Source: Cognatishimia sp. (GTDB lineage Bacteria; Pseudomonadota; Alphaproteobacteria; Rhodobacterales; Rhodobacteraceae). From it: a DNA stretch of 32,992 nt. Shown here piece by piece: positions 7,670-16,141 of this stretch (within the stretch, counting starts at the first letter, position 1; each line of letters opens with the position of its first letter). The DNA lies in the NCBI GenBank assembly GCA_013215215.1, contig JABSOU010000028.1:1-32992 (forward strand), read 5' to 3'. Both the position numbers and the translations under genes were made by a program. Below the pieces are notes generated by a model that did no database searches, was not told where the DNA came from, and saw only the letters and a program-made list of their open reading frames with translations.

Positions 7670-8395
7670 ATGGAACACGCAAAACTAGAACGCAACGGGA
7701 TTGCCTTTGCCCTCGCCATTCTTGGGGTGGCCTCGCTGGGTGGTCTCTTTGAAATCGCGCCTTTGTTCACGATTGAAAACACCGTAGAAGAGGTCGAGGG
7801 CATGCGCCCATACACGCCGCTCGAATTGGCGGGACGGGACATCTATGTGCGCGAGGGTTGCTATGCCTGCCACAGCCAGATGATCCGCACCCTGCGCTCG
7901 GATGTGGATCGCTACGGGCATTTCAGTCTGGCGGCGGAGTCGATGTATGACCACCCGCATCAATGGGGGTCAAAACGCACAGGGCCGGATCTGGCGCGGG
8001 TTGGGAACAAATATTCCGATACATGGCATGTCGCTCACCTGGAGGCGCCGCGCGAGGTGGTCGAAGGCTCTGTGATGCCGGGCTATCCGTTCCTGTCGGA
8101 GACTCGTCTGAATACCAAGCATCTCTCGGGCAGCTTGGCCGCCTTGGCCGCAGCAGGCGTGCCTTACACCGACGAGCAAATCGAATGGGCCGCGCGGGAT
8201 GCGGAACGTCAGGCCGATCCAGAGGCAGAGTATGAGTTCGAGCTTTACGACCTCTATGGCGAAAACCTCGCTGTGCGCGACTTTGACGGCAACCCCAACG
8301 AGGTCACCGAGATGGACGCCATCGTGGCCTATCTCCAGATGCTCGGCACGCTGGTGGATTTTGACAGCATTGACCAAGAGGAGATCGCACGATGA
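7670..8395 (+). CDS. ccoO: cbb3 oxidase monoheme subunit II (CcoO)
   Basis: A 241-residue membrane-anchored cytochrome c. It has an N-terminal transmembrane helix (about residues 11-30), a single heme site Cys64-Cys67-His68 (GCYACHSQMIR), and the CcoO-typical blocks YGHFS, DHPHQWGSKRTGPDLAR and VMPGYPFL, whose Met is the likely axial ligand. It carries electrons from CcoP to CcoN. It begins five bases after ccoN and its stop overlaps the ccoQ ATG. The length is normal. Confidence 0.97.
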   Translation: MEHAKLERNGIAFALAILGVASLGGLFEIAPLFTIENTVEEVEGMRPYTPLELAGRDIYVREGCYACHSQMIRTLRSDVDRYGHFSLAAESMYDHPHQWGSKRTGPDLARVGNKYSDTWHVAHLEAPREVVEGSVMPGYPFLSETRLNTKHLSGSLAALAAAGVPYTDEQIEWAARDAERQADPEAEYEFELYDLYGENLAVRDFDGNPNEVTEMDAIVAYLQMLGTLVDFDSIDQEEIAR

Positions 8396-8562
8396 GCCCT
8401 GAAACCCATGATGCAGTGCTGGTGTTCTCTAAGACCTGGGGCGCTGTTTACCTCTTTGTTGTGTTCATTCTGGTGGCCCTTTGGACCTATTGGCCGTCCC
8501 GACGCAAAATCTACGACCACGCGGCGCAAAGCCCCCTTGGCGACGAGGATATCCGCCAATGA
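8392..8562 (+). CDS. ccoQ: cbb3 oxidase small subunit CcoQ
   Basis: A 56-residue single-pass membrane peptide. The hydrophobic segment runs from about residue 16 to 33 (GAVYLFVVFILVALWTYW), followed by a basic patch (PSRRKIY) and an acidic tail. Position and length match CcoQ, which stabilises the CcoNOP complex. The ATG overlaps the ccoO stop and the TGA overlaps the ccoP ATG. Confidence 0.9.
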   Translation: MSPETHDAVLVFSKTWGAVYLFVVFILVALWTYWPSRRKIYDHAAQSPLGDEDIRQ

Positions 8563-9431
8563 AACCTGAATTTGATGAAGTCAGCGGTCAGGAAACAACC
8601 GGCCATGAATGGAACGGCATCAAAGAGCTGAACACGCCGATGCCTTGGGCCTTTCGGATCTGGCTCTGGGCCTCGATCGCGGTGGCGGCCCTCTTGTGGG
8701 TGCTATACCCTTCGTTCCCTTCGACCAGCGATTACCTGAAAGGCACAATCGGCTATTCCTCGCGCGAGGCCGTGAACCTGGCCGTTGCCGAAGGCGAGGC
8801 CAAGCGTGCCGAGGCCTACACCGTATTCACCGAAACTGAACTCGACACTCTGGCCGAAGACCCAACCCTGCAGGCCAAGTTCGAAGACGATATCGCCGTG
8901 CTTTACCGCGACAATTGCGCGGTCTGTCATGGGCGCGACCTTGAGGGGCAAACAAACTTCCCGAACCTGGTGGATGACCACTGGCTCTGGTCCGGCTGGC
9001 CCGAAGAGATCGAATATACACTTCAGGTGGGCATCAACTCAAGCCACGAAGACACGCGTTTCGCCGAGATGCCGGCCTTTGGTCGCAACGAAATGCTGCC
9101 GGACGAAGAAATCAGCGACATCGTTGAATATGTGCTCAGCATCTTGGGCCAAGAGCATGATGCCGAGGCCGCGCTGCGTGGAGACGAGCTGTTTCTGGAC
9201 AATTGCTCGGGCTGTCACGCCGAAGGCGGGGTTGGCGGCTATGAAACAGGCGCGCCAAGCCTCGCGGACTCTCAGTGGATCTATGGTGGCAGCCGCGAAG
9301 AGATCGCCGAGACGCTGGAAGTCGGCCGCGCGGGCGTGATGCCGGCTTGGTCCGGTCGCCTGAGCGATAGCGAGATCCGTCAGCTGACACTGTACCTTAT
9401 CTGGCAAGGGCGGGAGCATGGCGACAGCTAA
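8559..9431 (+). CDS. ccoP: cbb3 oxidase diheme subunit III (CcoP)
   Basis: A 290-residue membrane-anchored diheme cytochrome c. It has a short cytoplasmic N-terminus with GHEWNGIKELNTPMPW (typical of CcoP), a transmembrane helix at about residues 31-50, and then two cytochrome domains with Cys120-Cys123-His124 and Cys216-Cys219-His220. The second domain ends with the VMPAWSGRL Met-ligand segment. It receives electrons from soluble cytochrome c. I start at the ATG overlapping the ccoQ stop; an upstream in-frame extension lies inside ccoQ. The last 14 bases overlap the next small gene. Confidence 0.96.
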   Translation: MKPEFDEVSGQETTGHEWNGIKELNTPMPWAFRIWLWASIAVAALLWVLYPSFPSTSDYLKGTIGYSSREAVNLAVAEGEAKRAEAYTVFTETELDTLAEDPTLQAKFEDDIAVLYRDNCAVCHGRDLEGQTNFPNLVDDHWLWSGWPEEIEYTLQVGINSSHEDTRFAEMPAFGRNEMLPDEEISDIVEYVLSILGQEHDAEAALRGDELFLDNCSGCHAEGGVGGYETGAPSLADSQWIYGGSREEIAETLEVGRAGVMPAWSGRLSDSEIRQLTLYLIWQGREHGDS

Positions 9432-9582
9432 GCGAGAACGCAAAAGCGCAAGGTTCTACTGGATCCTGATCGCGGGGCTGCTTGTTGGCTACATCGCGAT
9501 CAAGTCCCACCATATTGCGCTGGCGATTGAAGTCTATCAGGGGCAACCCTTGACCGAAGACACATCGGGGGCGGCGAAATGA
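9418..9582 (+). CDS. 54-residue membrane peptide in the ccoGH position
   Basis: This small gene starts at an ATG inside the end of ccoP and ends over the ccoI ATG (ATGA). It encodes a basic N-terminus (AKRERKSAR), one hydrophobic helix (about residues 13-31, FYWILIAGLLVGYIAIK) and a short polar tail. The tight overlaps on both sides and the sensible membrane-peptide composition support it as a real gene. In most cco clusters this place holds ccoG (a polyferredoxin) and ccoH (about 150 residues). This peptide is far shorter, has no cysteines and is not recognisably either. It could be a reduced CcoH-like assembly factor. Confidence 0.68.
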   Translation: MATAKRERKSARFYWILIAGLLVGYIAIKSHHIALAIEVYQGQPLTEDTSGAAK

Positions 9583-11660
9583 GCACCGCAAGCGAAACTT
9601 TTGCCTTGCCCGATGTGCGCTGCGCGGGCTGTGTTCTGAAGATCGAACGCAGCCTCGCGGGTCTCCCCGGTGTCGAACTGGCGCGGGGCAACGCCACCCA
9701 AAAACGCATGCGCGTGGTCTGGGACGAGGCGGCGCAATCGCTGGACTCGGTGCGCGAGGCGATCCTTGGCTTGGGCTATCAGGCCGAACAGATCGCGGTT
9801 GAGGCCTCGGTTGATACGGGACCCGCCCTTTTGCCGCGTCTTGGCGTGGCGGCGGTGGGCATGATGAACATCATGGCGTTCTCCATGTCCGTCTGGTTTG
9901 GCGCCGCGACTGATATGGGGCCGAGCACGATGCAATATATGCATTGGCTTTCGGCTGCGATTGCAGTGCCTGTGGCGCTTTATTCTGGATCGATATTCCA
10001 CGGACCTGCACTGCGCGCTCTGAGTCATGGGCATATGACCATGGACACGCCGATCTCGCTGGCGATCCTTGTGACTCTCGCCGCGTCCTTGGTCGAGACC
10101 TTCCGTGGCGCGGAACATGTCTACTTCGATGCCGTCATTGCGCTGATCTTTTTCCTGTTGATCGGCCGGGTTCTGGAGCGCCTGATGCACGAGAAATCGG
10201 GCGACGCCGCCGCAAACCTGCGCGGCTTGATGGACGTGCGTGCGACACGTTTAGAACATGACGGAACACAGACCAAGCTGGCCGCCTCTGAGCTCATCGT
10301 CGGCGACACCGTGCTCGTGAAAACCGGAGAGCGCCTGCCCGCCGACGGCACGCTTTTGTCTGATCTCGTGCATGTAGACGAAAGCGTCCTGACTGGGGAG
10401 ACCAAGCCTCGAGCGGCCGCGAAGGGCGCGGGGTTGGCGGCCGGAGCGATCGTTCTGGATGGGCCCGTTGAGGTGCGTGTGACCCACGTTGGCGAGGCTT
10501 CGGAAATTGGCCAATTGGCGCAAATGGCCGAAGAGGTCACCGCCCATAAAGGCCGGTTGCAACGCATGTCTGACCAGTTCGCCCGCGGCTATATCCCGCT
10601 GGTTTTGGGCGGCGGATCCCTGGGATTTCTCATGTGGTTCTTTGCCTTCGGCGCGAGCTTTGGGGACTCTCTCATGATCGCCGTAGCGGTCTTGATCGTG
10701 ACTTGTCCTTGTGCGGCAGGGCTCGCGACGCCTGCGGTCACATCGCGCGCTATGAACCTTGCGCTGAAGGCGGGGATCGTTGTGAAATCGGGGGCCGCTT
10801 TGGAACAGCTCGGCGACATTGATCAGGTCTTTATCGACAAGACTGGCACCGCATCCTTGCCGCAACTGGCCCCTGCGGCCTCGCTGAGCACTGGGGTCAT
10901 CGGAGCGGCCCGCGCGCTTGCAGCAGCCAGTGCACATCCGCTGGCGCGCGCCCTTGATGATGGCTCTGTGGCTGCGGTGACCGATGCCAAAGAAGTCGCA
11001 GGTCAAGGCATCGAAGGTCCTGACGGTGCGCGGCTGGGGAGTGCAGCTTTCGTGGGGACGCCAAATGACACCAGCGCTTCGCTTTTCTATCGCGCACACG
11101 ATGGCGCGGTCACGCCGATCACCTTCGAAGAACACGCGCGCTTGGGCCTTTCCGAGTTCTTAAGCAGTGAGAACGATGTTGCCCGCCCGGTAACGCTCTT
11201 GTCCGGTGACAGCGCAACTGCTGTCGAGCGCTTCGCCAAAAGTGCGGGCATCGCTGATTGGCTCGGACGTCAAACCCCTGCCGACAAACTCAACATCCTT
11301 AAAGCGGCTCAGGCCGAGGGCGACCGCGTCATGATGATCGGCGACGGGATCAACGACACGGTTGCTCTCAGCGCCGCCGATGTCTCTGTCAGCTTCGCCG
11401 AAGCGACCCAGATCGCGCAGACCTCTGCAGATATCGTGCTCACCCAACCAGACCTGCGCCGCGTCTCTCTGGCGATGGCCCTGTCGCGTCGTGCGCGCCG
11501 TCTGATCCACCAGAACCTGACGTTCTCAACCGTCTACAATGTTTTGACCGTGCCACTTGCTCTAGCTGGTCTTTTGTCCCCGGCCTTGGCAGCCCTGCTG
11601 ATGTCGGCCTCATCCATCGTCGTCATGGCGAATGGATATCGATTGCGAGGTGTAAAATGA
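9579..11660 (+). CDS. ccoI: Copper-transporting P1B-type ATPase for cbb3 assembly (CcoI)
   Basis: A 693-residue heavy-metal P-type ATPase. An N-terminal metal-binding domain carries Cys15-Cys18 (RCAGC). The actuator TGE is at 272-274, the membrane metal site CPC at 376-378, the phosphorylated Asp420 is in DKTGT, the His-Pro pair is at 453-454, and the hinge is GDGIND at 588-593. The C-terminal helices carry YN and MSxSS, as in Cu(I) exporters. CcoI moves copper to the periplasmic side for the CuB centre of CcoN. Small deviations from the textbook motifs (CPCAAGL, and DKTGT not followed by LT) are common in CcoI/FixI. The overlaps with its neighbours put it in the cco operon. Confidence 0.95.
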   Translation: MSTASETFALPDVRCAGCVLKIERSLAGLPGVELARGNATQKRMRVVWDEAAQSLDSVREAILGLGYQAEQIAVEASVDTGPALLPRLGVAAVGMMNIMAFSMSVWFGAATDMGPSTMQYMHWLSAAIAVPVALYSGSIFHGPALRALSHGHMTMDTPISLAILVTLAASLVETFRGAEHVYFDAVIALIFFLLIGRVLERLMHEKSGDAAANLRGLMDVRATRLEHDGTQTKLAASELIVGDTVLVKTGERLPADGTLLSDLVHVDESVLTGETKPRAAAKGAGLAAGAIVLDGPVEVRVTHVGEASEIGQLAQMAEEVTAHKGRLQRMSDQFARGYIPLVLGGGSLGFLMWFFAFGASFGDSLMIAVAVLIVTCPCAAGLATPAVTSRAMNLALKAGIVVKSGAALEQLGDIDQVFIDKTGTASLPQLAPAASLSTGVIGAARALAAASAHPLARALDDGSVAAVTDAKEVAGQGIEGPDGARLGSAAFVGTPNDTSASLFYRAHDGAVTPITFEEHARLGLSEFLSSENDVARPVTLLSGDSATAVERFAKSAGIADWLGRQTPADKLNILKAAQAEGDRVMMIGDGINDTVALSAADVSVSFAEATQIAQTSADIVLTQPDLRRVSLAMALSRRARRLIHQNLTFSTVYNVLTVPLALAGLLSPALAALLMSASSIVVMANGYRLRGVK

Positions 11661-11827
11661 ATGCAATTATCTTCCTGATCCCGATCTCTCTGATGCTCGC
11701 GGGTGTTGCGCTGATCGCCTTTCTATGGACGCTCCGTACGCGTCAGTATGGAGACCCTGAGGGTGACAGCCACCGCATCCTTATGGCAGAGGACGCTCCG
11801 CTGACCATCAAGCCCGCGCCAAAGTAA
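11657..11827 (+). CDS. ccoS: cbb3 oxidase maturation protein CcoS
   Basis: A 56-residue single-pass membrane peptide beginning at the ATG that overlaps the ccoI stop. The hydrophobic helix (residues 3-24) is followed by the diagnostic CcoS block FLWTLRTRQYGDPEGDSHRI, then a short proline-rich end. CcoS is needed for heme and copper insertion into CcoN. It is the last gene of the operon, and a terminator follows 25 bases later. Confidence 0.95.
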   Translation: MNAIIFLIPISLMLAGVALIAFLWTLRTRQYGDPEGDSHRILMAEDAPLTIKPAPK

Positions 11828-11852
11828 GGAATACCTAAGTTCTGTTATTTGG

Positions 11853-11890
11853 CCGCCGCTTTTCACATCGGAAAGCGGCGGTTTTCTATT
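11853..11890 (+). terminator. Rho-independent terminator of the cco operon
   Basis: A perfect 10-bp stem, CCGCCGCTTT (11853-11862) with AAAGCGGCGG (11872-11881), encloses a 9-base loop and is followed by TTTTCTATTTT. It lies 25 bases after the ccoS stop and marks the end of the respiratory block. Confidence 0.9.
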
Positions 11891-11976
11891 TTGGGTTGTG
11901 GACAGCGAGTCCCGCTTTGGATAGATTTCAGGAAAGGCCTTTAAATAACGATTTGTTTGTTAAGGAATATTAACGC

Positions 11977-12972
11977 GTGTTTGATCAGACGCAGACCGCC
12001 CGTGATCGGGCCCCCAAGATCACCGTTGTCACAACGATGAAGGACGAAGGTCCTTATATTCTTGACTGGATCGCGCATTATCGCAGCCTTGGCGTCACGG
12101 ATTTTGTTGTCTTCACCAATGATTGTTCTGACCCGACCGATCATATTTTGCGCTGTCTGAACCGGCTTGGTTTCGTGCATCACCGCTTTAACCGCGTCAT
12201 GCGGCGGGGGCCGCACAAGAGCGCTTTGATGTGGGCGCAATATGAACCCGCCGTGCGCGAAGCCGATTGGGTGATGGTCATCGATGTGGATGAATATCTG
12301 CAGATCGATGTCGGCGATGGGACGCTGCCGGGGTTGATTAATATGTACCCAGAGGTCGACGCGATTTCCTTTGTTTGGCGTGTCTTTGGCAATGCGGGCG
12401 TTCAAGAGATCACGGATGCCCCGGTGCCGCTTCAATTCACAAAGGCCATTGCCCGTGAGGGCGCAGCAAACGAGAACCGGTTTTTCAAAACGCTGCACCG
12501 CAACTCACCAAAATTCGCGCGTTTGGGCGTGCATCGCCCGTTTCTGGCCGATGGTCCAAAGGGGATCAATTGGATCCTGCCCGATGGCGCGTCTTTAACT
12601 GCGGAAGAGATCGAAAAAGCGCTGTTTGCTGTGGGGCATTATGGCTACGCGGGTGCGCAACTGAACCATTATGCGCTGCGGTCTTTGGATGGCTTTCTGG
12701 TCAAAAAGCTGCGGGGCAGGGCCAACCACCACACGAAAACCATCGAAGACGGCTATTGGCGGCGCTTTGATCATAGCGTTGAGGACGACCTTTCTTTGGC
12801 CGAGAATTTCGATGCCGGGATGCAGATCCGAGAACGGTTCCTGCGGATCGAGGATCTCCGCAAATGGCTTGAAGAGGCGCTTGAGTGGCATCGGAAGCGA
12901 GCGCGGCAGGCGCGCAAGGATCCGGATATCCTCGCAATGCTCGACAAGTTGCAACAGGAACAGACCGCATAG
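11977..12972 (+). CDS. Glycosyltransferase family 2-like protein (GT-A fold)
   Basis: A 331-residue soluble protein opening with a Rossmann-like GT-A strand (KITVVTTMKDEGPYILDWIAHY, split here by residues 14-35). A nucleotide-sugar and metal-binding DxD is at Asp103-Asp105 in VIDVDEYL. This is the pattern of the PF13704-like glycosyltransferases found in exopolysaccharide and surface glycan loci of Rhodobacteraceae. The start is GTG with AAGGAA upstream; the first ATG in frame would remove the first strand. It stands alone between two terminators, so nothing nearby indicates the acceptor. The C-terminal 60 residues are Arg/Lys/Glu-rich and probably helical. Confidence 0.8.
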   Translation: MFDQTQTARDRAPKITVVTTMKDEGPYILDWIAHYRSLGVTDFVVFTNDCSDPTDHILRCLNRLGFVHHRFNRVMRRGPHKSALMWAQYEPAVREADWVMVIDVDEYLQIDVGDGTLPGLINMYPEVDAISFVWRVFGNAGVQEITDAPVPLQFTKAIAREGAANENRFFKTLHRNSPKFARLGVHRPFLADGPKGINWILPDGASLTAEEIEKALFAVGHYGYAGAQLNHYALRSLDGFLVKKLRGRANHHTKTIEDGYWRRFDHSVEDDLSLAENFDAGMQIRERFLRIEDLRKWLEEALEWHRKRARQARKDPDILAMLDKLQQEQTA

Positions 12973-12974
12973 AA

Positions 12975-13001
12975 AAACCCCGCCAGAATTGGCGGGGGTT
13001 T
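12975..13001. terminator. Bidirectional terminator between convergent genes
   Basis: AAACCCCGCC (12975-12984) pairs with GGCGGGG(G)TTT (12991-13001) around a 6-base loop, with an A-run on the left and a T-rich stretch on the right. It sits between the glycosyltransferase (plus) and the ABC ATPase (minus), and could end both transcripts. Confidence 0.82.
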
Positions 13002-13020
13002 GCTTTGTTGTAGGGCGTGT

Positions 13021-13806
13021 TTAGACGGTGCCGCCGAGGCTGCCTTCGAGTGCAACCATCTCTTGACCGCCGGCCATCATGTCCTGCAGCTCTTCCGGTG
13101 TGACTTCACCGCGTTTCGCAGTCCCCAGCGTCTTGCCGCGGTTTAGCACCGTGAAGCGATCCCCCACCGCCAATGCGTGCCGCACGTTGTGAGTGATAAA
13201 GACCACGCCGATCCCTTGTTTGCGCACCTTGTCGATGGTGGCCAGAACATTGGCCGTTTGACGTACGCCAAGGGCCGAGGTCGGCTCGTCCAAGATCAAG
13301 ATCTTCGCGCCGAAATGCACCGCGCGGGCAATCGCCACGGTCTGACGTTCACCGCCCGACAGGGTGCCGACCGCTTGGTCGGGACCACGCAGGTTGATGC
13401 CCATCTTGCGCATCTCTTCCATGGTCACGCGGTTGGCGTACTCATGATCAAAGAACTTCATAGGCCCGACCTTTTTGATCGGCTCATTGCCCATGAAAAA
13501 GTTCCGGCTGACCGACATCAGTGGGATCATCGCCAGATGCTGGTGCACCGTCGCGATGCCGGCTGAAATCGCATCCCGAGGGTCGTTGAAGTGCATCGGA
13601 GCGCCTTCAAAGGTGATCTCGCCCTTGGTGGGCTGATGCACGCCTGACATGGTCTTGATGAAGGTCGATTTGCCTGCGCCGTTGTCGCCCAGAAGACAGT
13701 GACATTCGCCAGGGAAAACATTCACAGAAACGCCTGCAAGCGCGATGACCGATCCGAAGTGCTTCTCGATATTGGTCATCTCGATGATAGGTTTCACGTC
13801 AGACAT
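13021..13806 (-). CDS. Sugar (probably inositol) ABC transporter, single-domain ATP-binding protein
   Basis: A 261-residue ABC ATPase. It has Walker A GDNGAGKST (residues 40-48), a Q-loop region near TVHQH, the signature LSGGERQ, Walker B LILDEPTSAL, and the H-loop Asn/His in FITHN. Most CUT2 monosaccharide importers (RbsA, MglA) have two fused ATPase domains of about 500 residues. This one has a single domain, like the fructose importer ATPase FrcA, and should dimerise. Its stop-to-start neighbour is the permease (one base apart). The iol genes and the shared operator suggest inositol as substrate, by context only. Confidence 0.92.
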   Translation of the reverse strand: MSDVKPIIEMTNIEKHFGSVIALAGVSVNVFPGECHCLLGDNGAGKSTFIKTMSGVHQPTKGEITFEGAPMHFNDPRDAISAGIATVHQHLAMIPLMSVSRNFFMGNEPIKKVGPMKFFDHEYANRVTMEEMRKMGINLRGPDQAVGTLSGGERQTVAIARAVHFGAKILILDEPTSALGVRQTANVLATIDKVRKQGIGVVFITHNVRHALAVGDRFTVLNRGKTLGTAKRGEVTPEELQDMMAGGQEMVALEGSLGGTV

Positions 13807-13807
13807 A

Positions 13808-14926
13808 TCAGCGCTCCCCCGTGATGATGCGGCGGATGTAGGTGTTCAGGATCACCGCGCCCAAGAGGATCACGCCGAGGAACACCCGGAACAGAGAGCT
13901 TTCGACGCCCGCAAAGAACAGACCCTGCTGCACCACGCCAAAGATCAAAGCACCAAGCGCTGCGCCGATCACCGAGCCATAACCGCCTGTCAAAAGCGCG
14001 CCGCCGATGACCACGGCGATGATGGCTTCAAATTCCTTGAGCAGACCACGGTCAGCACCGGCCGAGCCGAACTCCATCACCTGACAGGTCGCAAAGACTG
14101 TTGCGCAGAAGGCTGAGAACATGAACATCGAGATCTTGACTCGGTTCACAGGAACACCCGAGTTCCGTGCCGCCTCAGCATCGCCACCAGATGCAAAGAT
14201 CCAGTTGCCGAATTGGGTGCGGGTCAGCAGGATGTGACCGACGATGACGAGGCCGATGGCCCAAACGATTAGCATAGGGATGCCGTCCACAACCGGCTGT
14301 CCCGCACGGGTGCCACGTTCAAAGGTGGCAATGATGCCCATATCTCCAAACCACTGGAACAGCCCGGTCAGGATCTTGCCCCCAAAGGCCGCGCCCAGCC
14401 AGTCGCCTTCGGCTGCGTCTTTGATACCGCCAATGATAGTTTTGCGCTCGATGACCTGCGGAAGGAAGATGGTGAAGCCACGCAGGATAAAGAGGAAGGC
14501 CAATGTCACGATAAAGCTCGGCAGGCCTGTACGCACGACGATAAAGCCGTTCAGCCAGCCGATCGCCATCGCCATGATGAAAGTCACGATGATGGCCATC
14601 CAAATCGGCCAGGCGAGGGTCACGCCAAAGATCGCGATCATCATGCCGGAAAAACCGATCATTGACCCAACCGAAAGGTCAAACTCTCCGGCGATCATCA
14701 AAAGGCAGGCGCCCACTGCAATGATCATGAATTGGGCGGAAACTACGCTCCAGTTCATCACGCCTTGCGCGTTGAACATGCCGCTGTCGCTGGCGAAGAT
14801 AAAGAAGAGGACAAAGACGATGATGGTGCCACAGATGCCGCCCAATTCGGGTCGGATCAGGGCCTGGCGCATACGAGACTGCTGTTTGATGCGCTCATCA
14901 ACGCCCGAGGAATTTGCGTCGGACAT
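13808..14926 (-). CDS. Sugar (probably inositol) ABC transporter permease
   Basis: A 372-residue CUT2-family permease (RbsC-like) with about ten membrane helices. The central motif with GEFDLSVGSMIGFSGM is the coupling signature, and GGDAEAARNSGVPVNRVKI is the cytoplasmic EAA-like loop. I chose the ATG at 14926, preceded by GGAG at six bases; a GTG four codons upstream has no ribosome site. The permease is longer than RbsC (about 320) because of an insert around residues 165-215. It should pair with the single-domain ATPase downstream and the binding protein upstream. Confidence 0.93.
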   Translation of the reverse strand: MSDANSSGVDERIKQQSRMRQALIRPELGGICGTIIVFVLFFIFASDSGMFNAQGVMNWSVVSAQFMIIAVGACLLMIAGEFDLSVGSMIGFSGMMIAIFGVTLAWPIWMAIIVTFIMAMAIGWLNGFIVVRTGLPSFIVTLAFLFILRGFTIFLPQVIERKTIIGGIKDAAEGDWLGAAFGGKILTGLFQWFGDMGIIATFERGTRAGQPVVDGIPMLIVWAIGLVIVGHILLTRTQFGNWIFASGGDAEAARNSGVPVNRVKISMFMFSAFCATVFATCQVMEFGSAGADRGLLKEFEAIIAVVIGGALLTGGYGSVIGAALGALIFGVVQQGLFFAGVESSLFRVFLGVILLGAVILNTYIRRIITGER

Positions 14927-14970
14927 GGAAGGCTCCACGAGTTACTGATGTAGGGGATTGTACAAAAAAT

Positions 14971-14995
14971 AAGGGCGGCAGAAACCGCCGCCCTT
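14971..14995 (-). terminator. Intercistronic hairpin between binding-protein and permease genes
   Basis: AAGGGCGGC (14971-14979) pairs with GCCGCCCTT (14987-14995). On the minus strand the hairpin is followed by ATTTTTT, a classic Rho-independent terminator shape. It lies after the binding-protein gene and 45 bases before the permease start, so it probably acts as a partial terminator or RNA stabiliser that gives more binding protein than membrane components. Confidence 0.8.
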
Positions 14996-15008
14996 GGTTT
15001 TAGTAGTC

Positions 15009-15959
15009 TTAGCGGAATTCACCGGCATATTTCTCAACCAGGGTCAGGCCGTCTGCAGTGACGAAACCAGGACCAGAGTTGATGTTGTTGCCTGGCAGAA
15101 CGCCGTAGCGGTGGTAGTTGGTCAGAACAACAACCGGCAGATACGCCTGCAGGAATGGCTGTTGGTCGATACCCCAGTTGATAACGCCAGCTTTCAGGCC
15201 TTTGACGATCTCTTCGCCAAGGTCAAAGGTGCCGAAGTAGATGTCACCCGCCATGCCGTTTTCGTCCAGAGCCAGCAGAGTTGGGTCTGCGGAGGTTGGG
15301 CCGAGGGTCAGAACAGCGTCAGTGTCTGGGTTTGCGTTCAGGTAAGCCAGAACACGGTTTTTGATTTCTGCAGGGTCTTGACCGGAGTCAATCATCTGGC
15401 TGCCCAGTTCGACGCCCAGACCATCTGCGAAACCTTGGCAACGCTCAGTGGAAGAGGGCGAGCTGATGTAGTGGTTTACACAGAGGAAGCTGCCAACACC
15501 GTCGCCTTTGGCGCGGATACCTGCTGCGAGGCCTGCGTCATATTCTGGCTGACCAACATACATCAGAGCGCCAACTTCGCGTGCCTGCTCTGGTGTACCA
15601 GAGTTCATGATGATCACGTCGATGCCGCTGTCCACAGCCGCTTTGATCGGGCCGGACAGAACGTCATAGTCAGACAGGGTGGTGATGATGCCGTTCGGGC
15701 CGCTCGCTGCTGCCTGCTCGATGATACGCGCCATGTCCGCAAGGTCACCGGTTGGTGGGTTGCGATACTCTACTTCGACGCCCATTTGGTCGCCTGCCAG
15801 CGCGATGCCGTTTTTGATTGTGTTCCACCAGCTGTCGCTGTCAGGGGCGTGGCTGACCAGAATATACTTCTCGCCATCTGCAGCCGCAGAAGTTGCGGCC
15901 ATCAGAGGTGCAGCAACAACCGCTGCAGCCAAGACCAGTTTCTTGGTGAATGATGTCAT
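15009..15959 (-). CDS. Periplasmic sugar-binding protein of the ABC importer (probably inositol)
   Basis: A 316-residue substrate-binding protein of the RbsB/Peripla_BP_4 type. A Sec signal peptide covers residues 1-27 (basic start, alanine-rich core, ending SAAADG). The mature part begins with the typical strand KYILVSHAPDSDSWWNTIKNGI and contains the ribose-family blocks GIITTLSDYD, IIMNSGTPE and GTFDLGEEI. I start at the ATG preceded by GGGAGGATC; a longer frame upstream enters the operator region. It binds the ligand in the periplasm and docks on the permease. Adjacency to the iol genes and to a shared operator argues for inositol or an isomer. Confidence 0.92.
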   Translation of the reverse strand: MTSFTKKLVLAAAVVAAPLMAATSAAADGEKYILVSHAPDSDSWWNTIKNGIALAGDQMGVEVEYRNPPTGDLADMARIIEQAAASGPNGIITTLSDYDVLSGPIKAAVDSGIDVIIMNSGTPEQAREVGALMYVGQPEYDAGLAAGIRAKGDGVGSFLCVNHYISSPSSTERCQGFADGLGVELGSQMIDSGQDPAEIKNRVLAYLNANPDTDAVLTLGPTSADPTLLALDENGMAGDIYFGTFDLGEEIVKGLKAGVINWGIDQQPFLQAYLPVVVLTNYHRYGVLPGNNINSGPGFVTADGLTLVEKYAGEFR

Positions 15960-16044
15960 GTGATCCTCCCAGATTTCACACTCGTAAACTTTACGAACAA
16001 TTTTCACATTGCTCCGACTCAACTTAACCACATTCGCTTCGTTT

Positions 16045-16060
16045 TTGCAACCGGTTGCAA
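16045..16060. promoter_or_regulatory. LacI-family operator, copy 1
   Basis: TTGCAACCGGTTGCAA is a perfect 16-bp palindrome with the central CG typical of LacI-family operators. It lies midway between the binding-protein gene (minus, 86 bases away) and the lacI-type regulator (plus, 81 bases away). An identical copy is at 20339-20354. Confidence 0.85.
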
Positions 16061-16141
16061 AAAGCTAATTTTGGTATTTACTGCTGCAGCCAATGTAAAA
16101 AAGGTTTAGAAGGTCCTAAAAGAAGTCCAAGGAAGTCGAAA

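Noticed and set aside
16055..16141. Longer N-terminus for the LacI-family regulator
   Set aside because: The extension starts with TTG inside the operator palindrome and encodes nothing like a helix-turn-helix start; the ATG at 16142 has a ribosome site.
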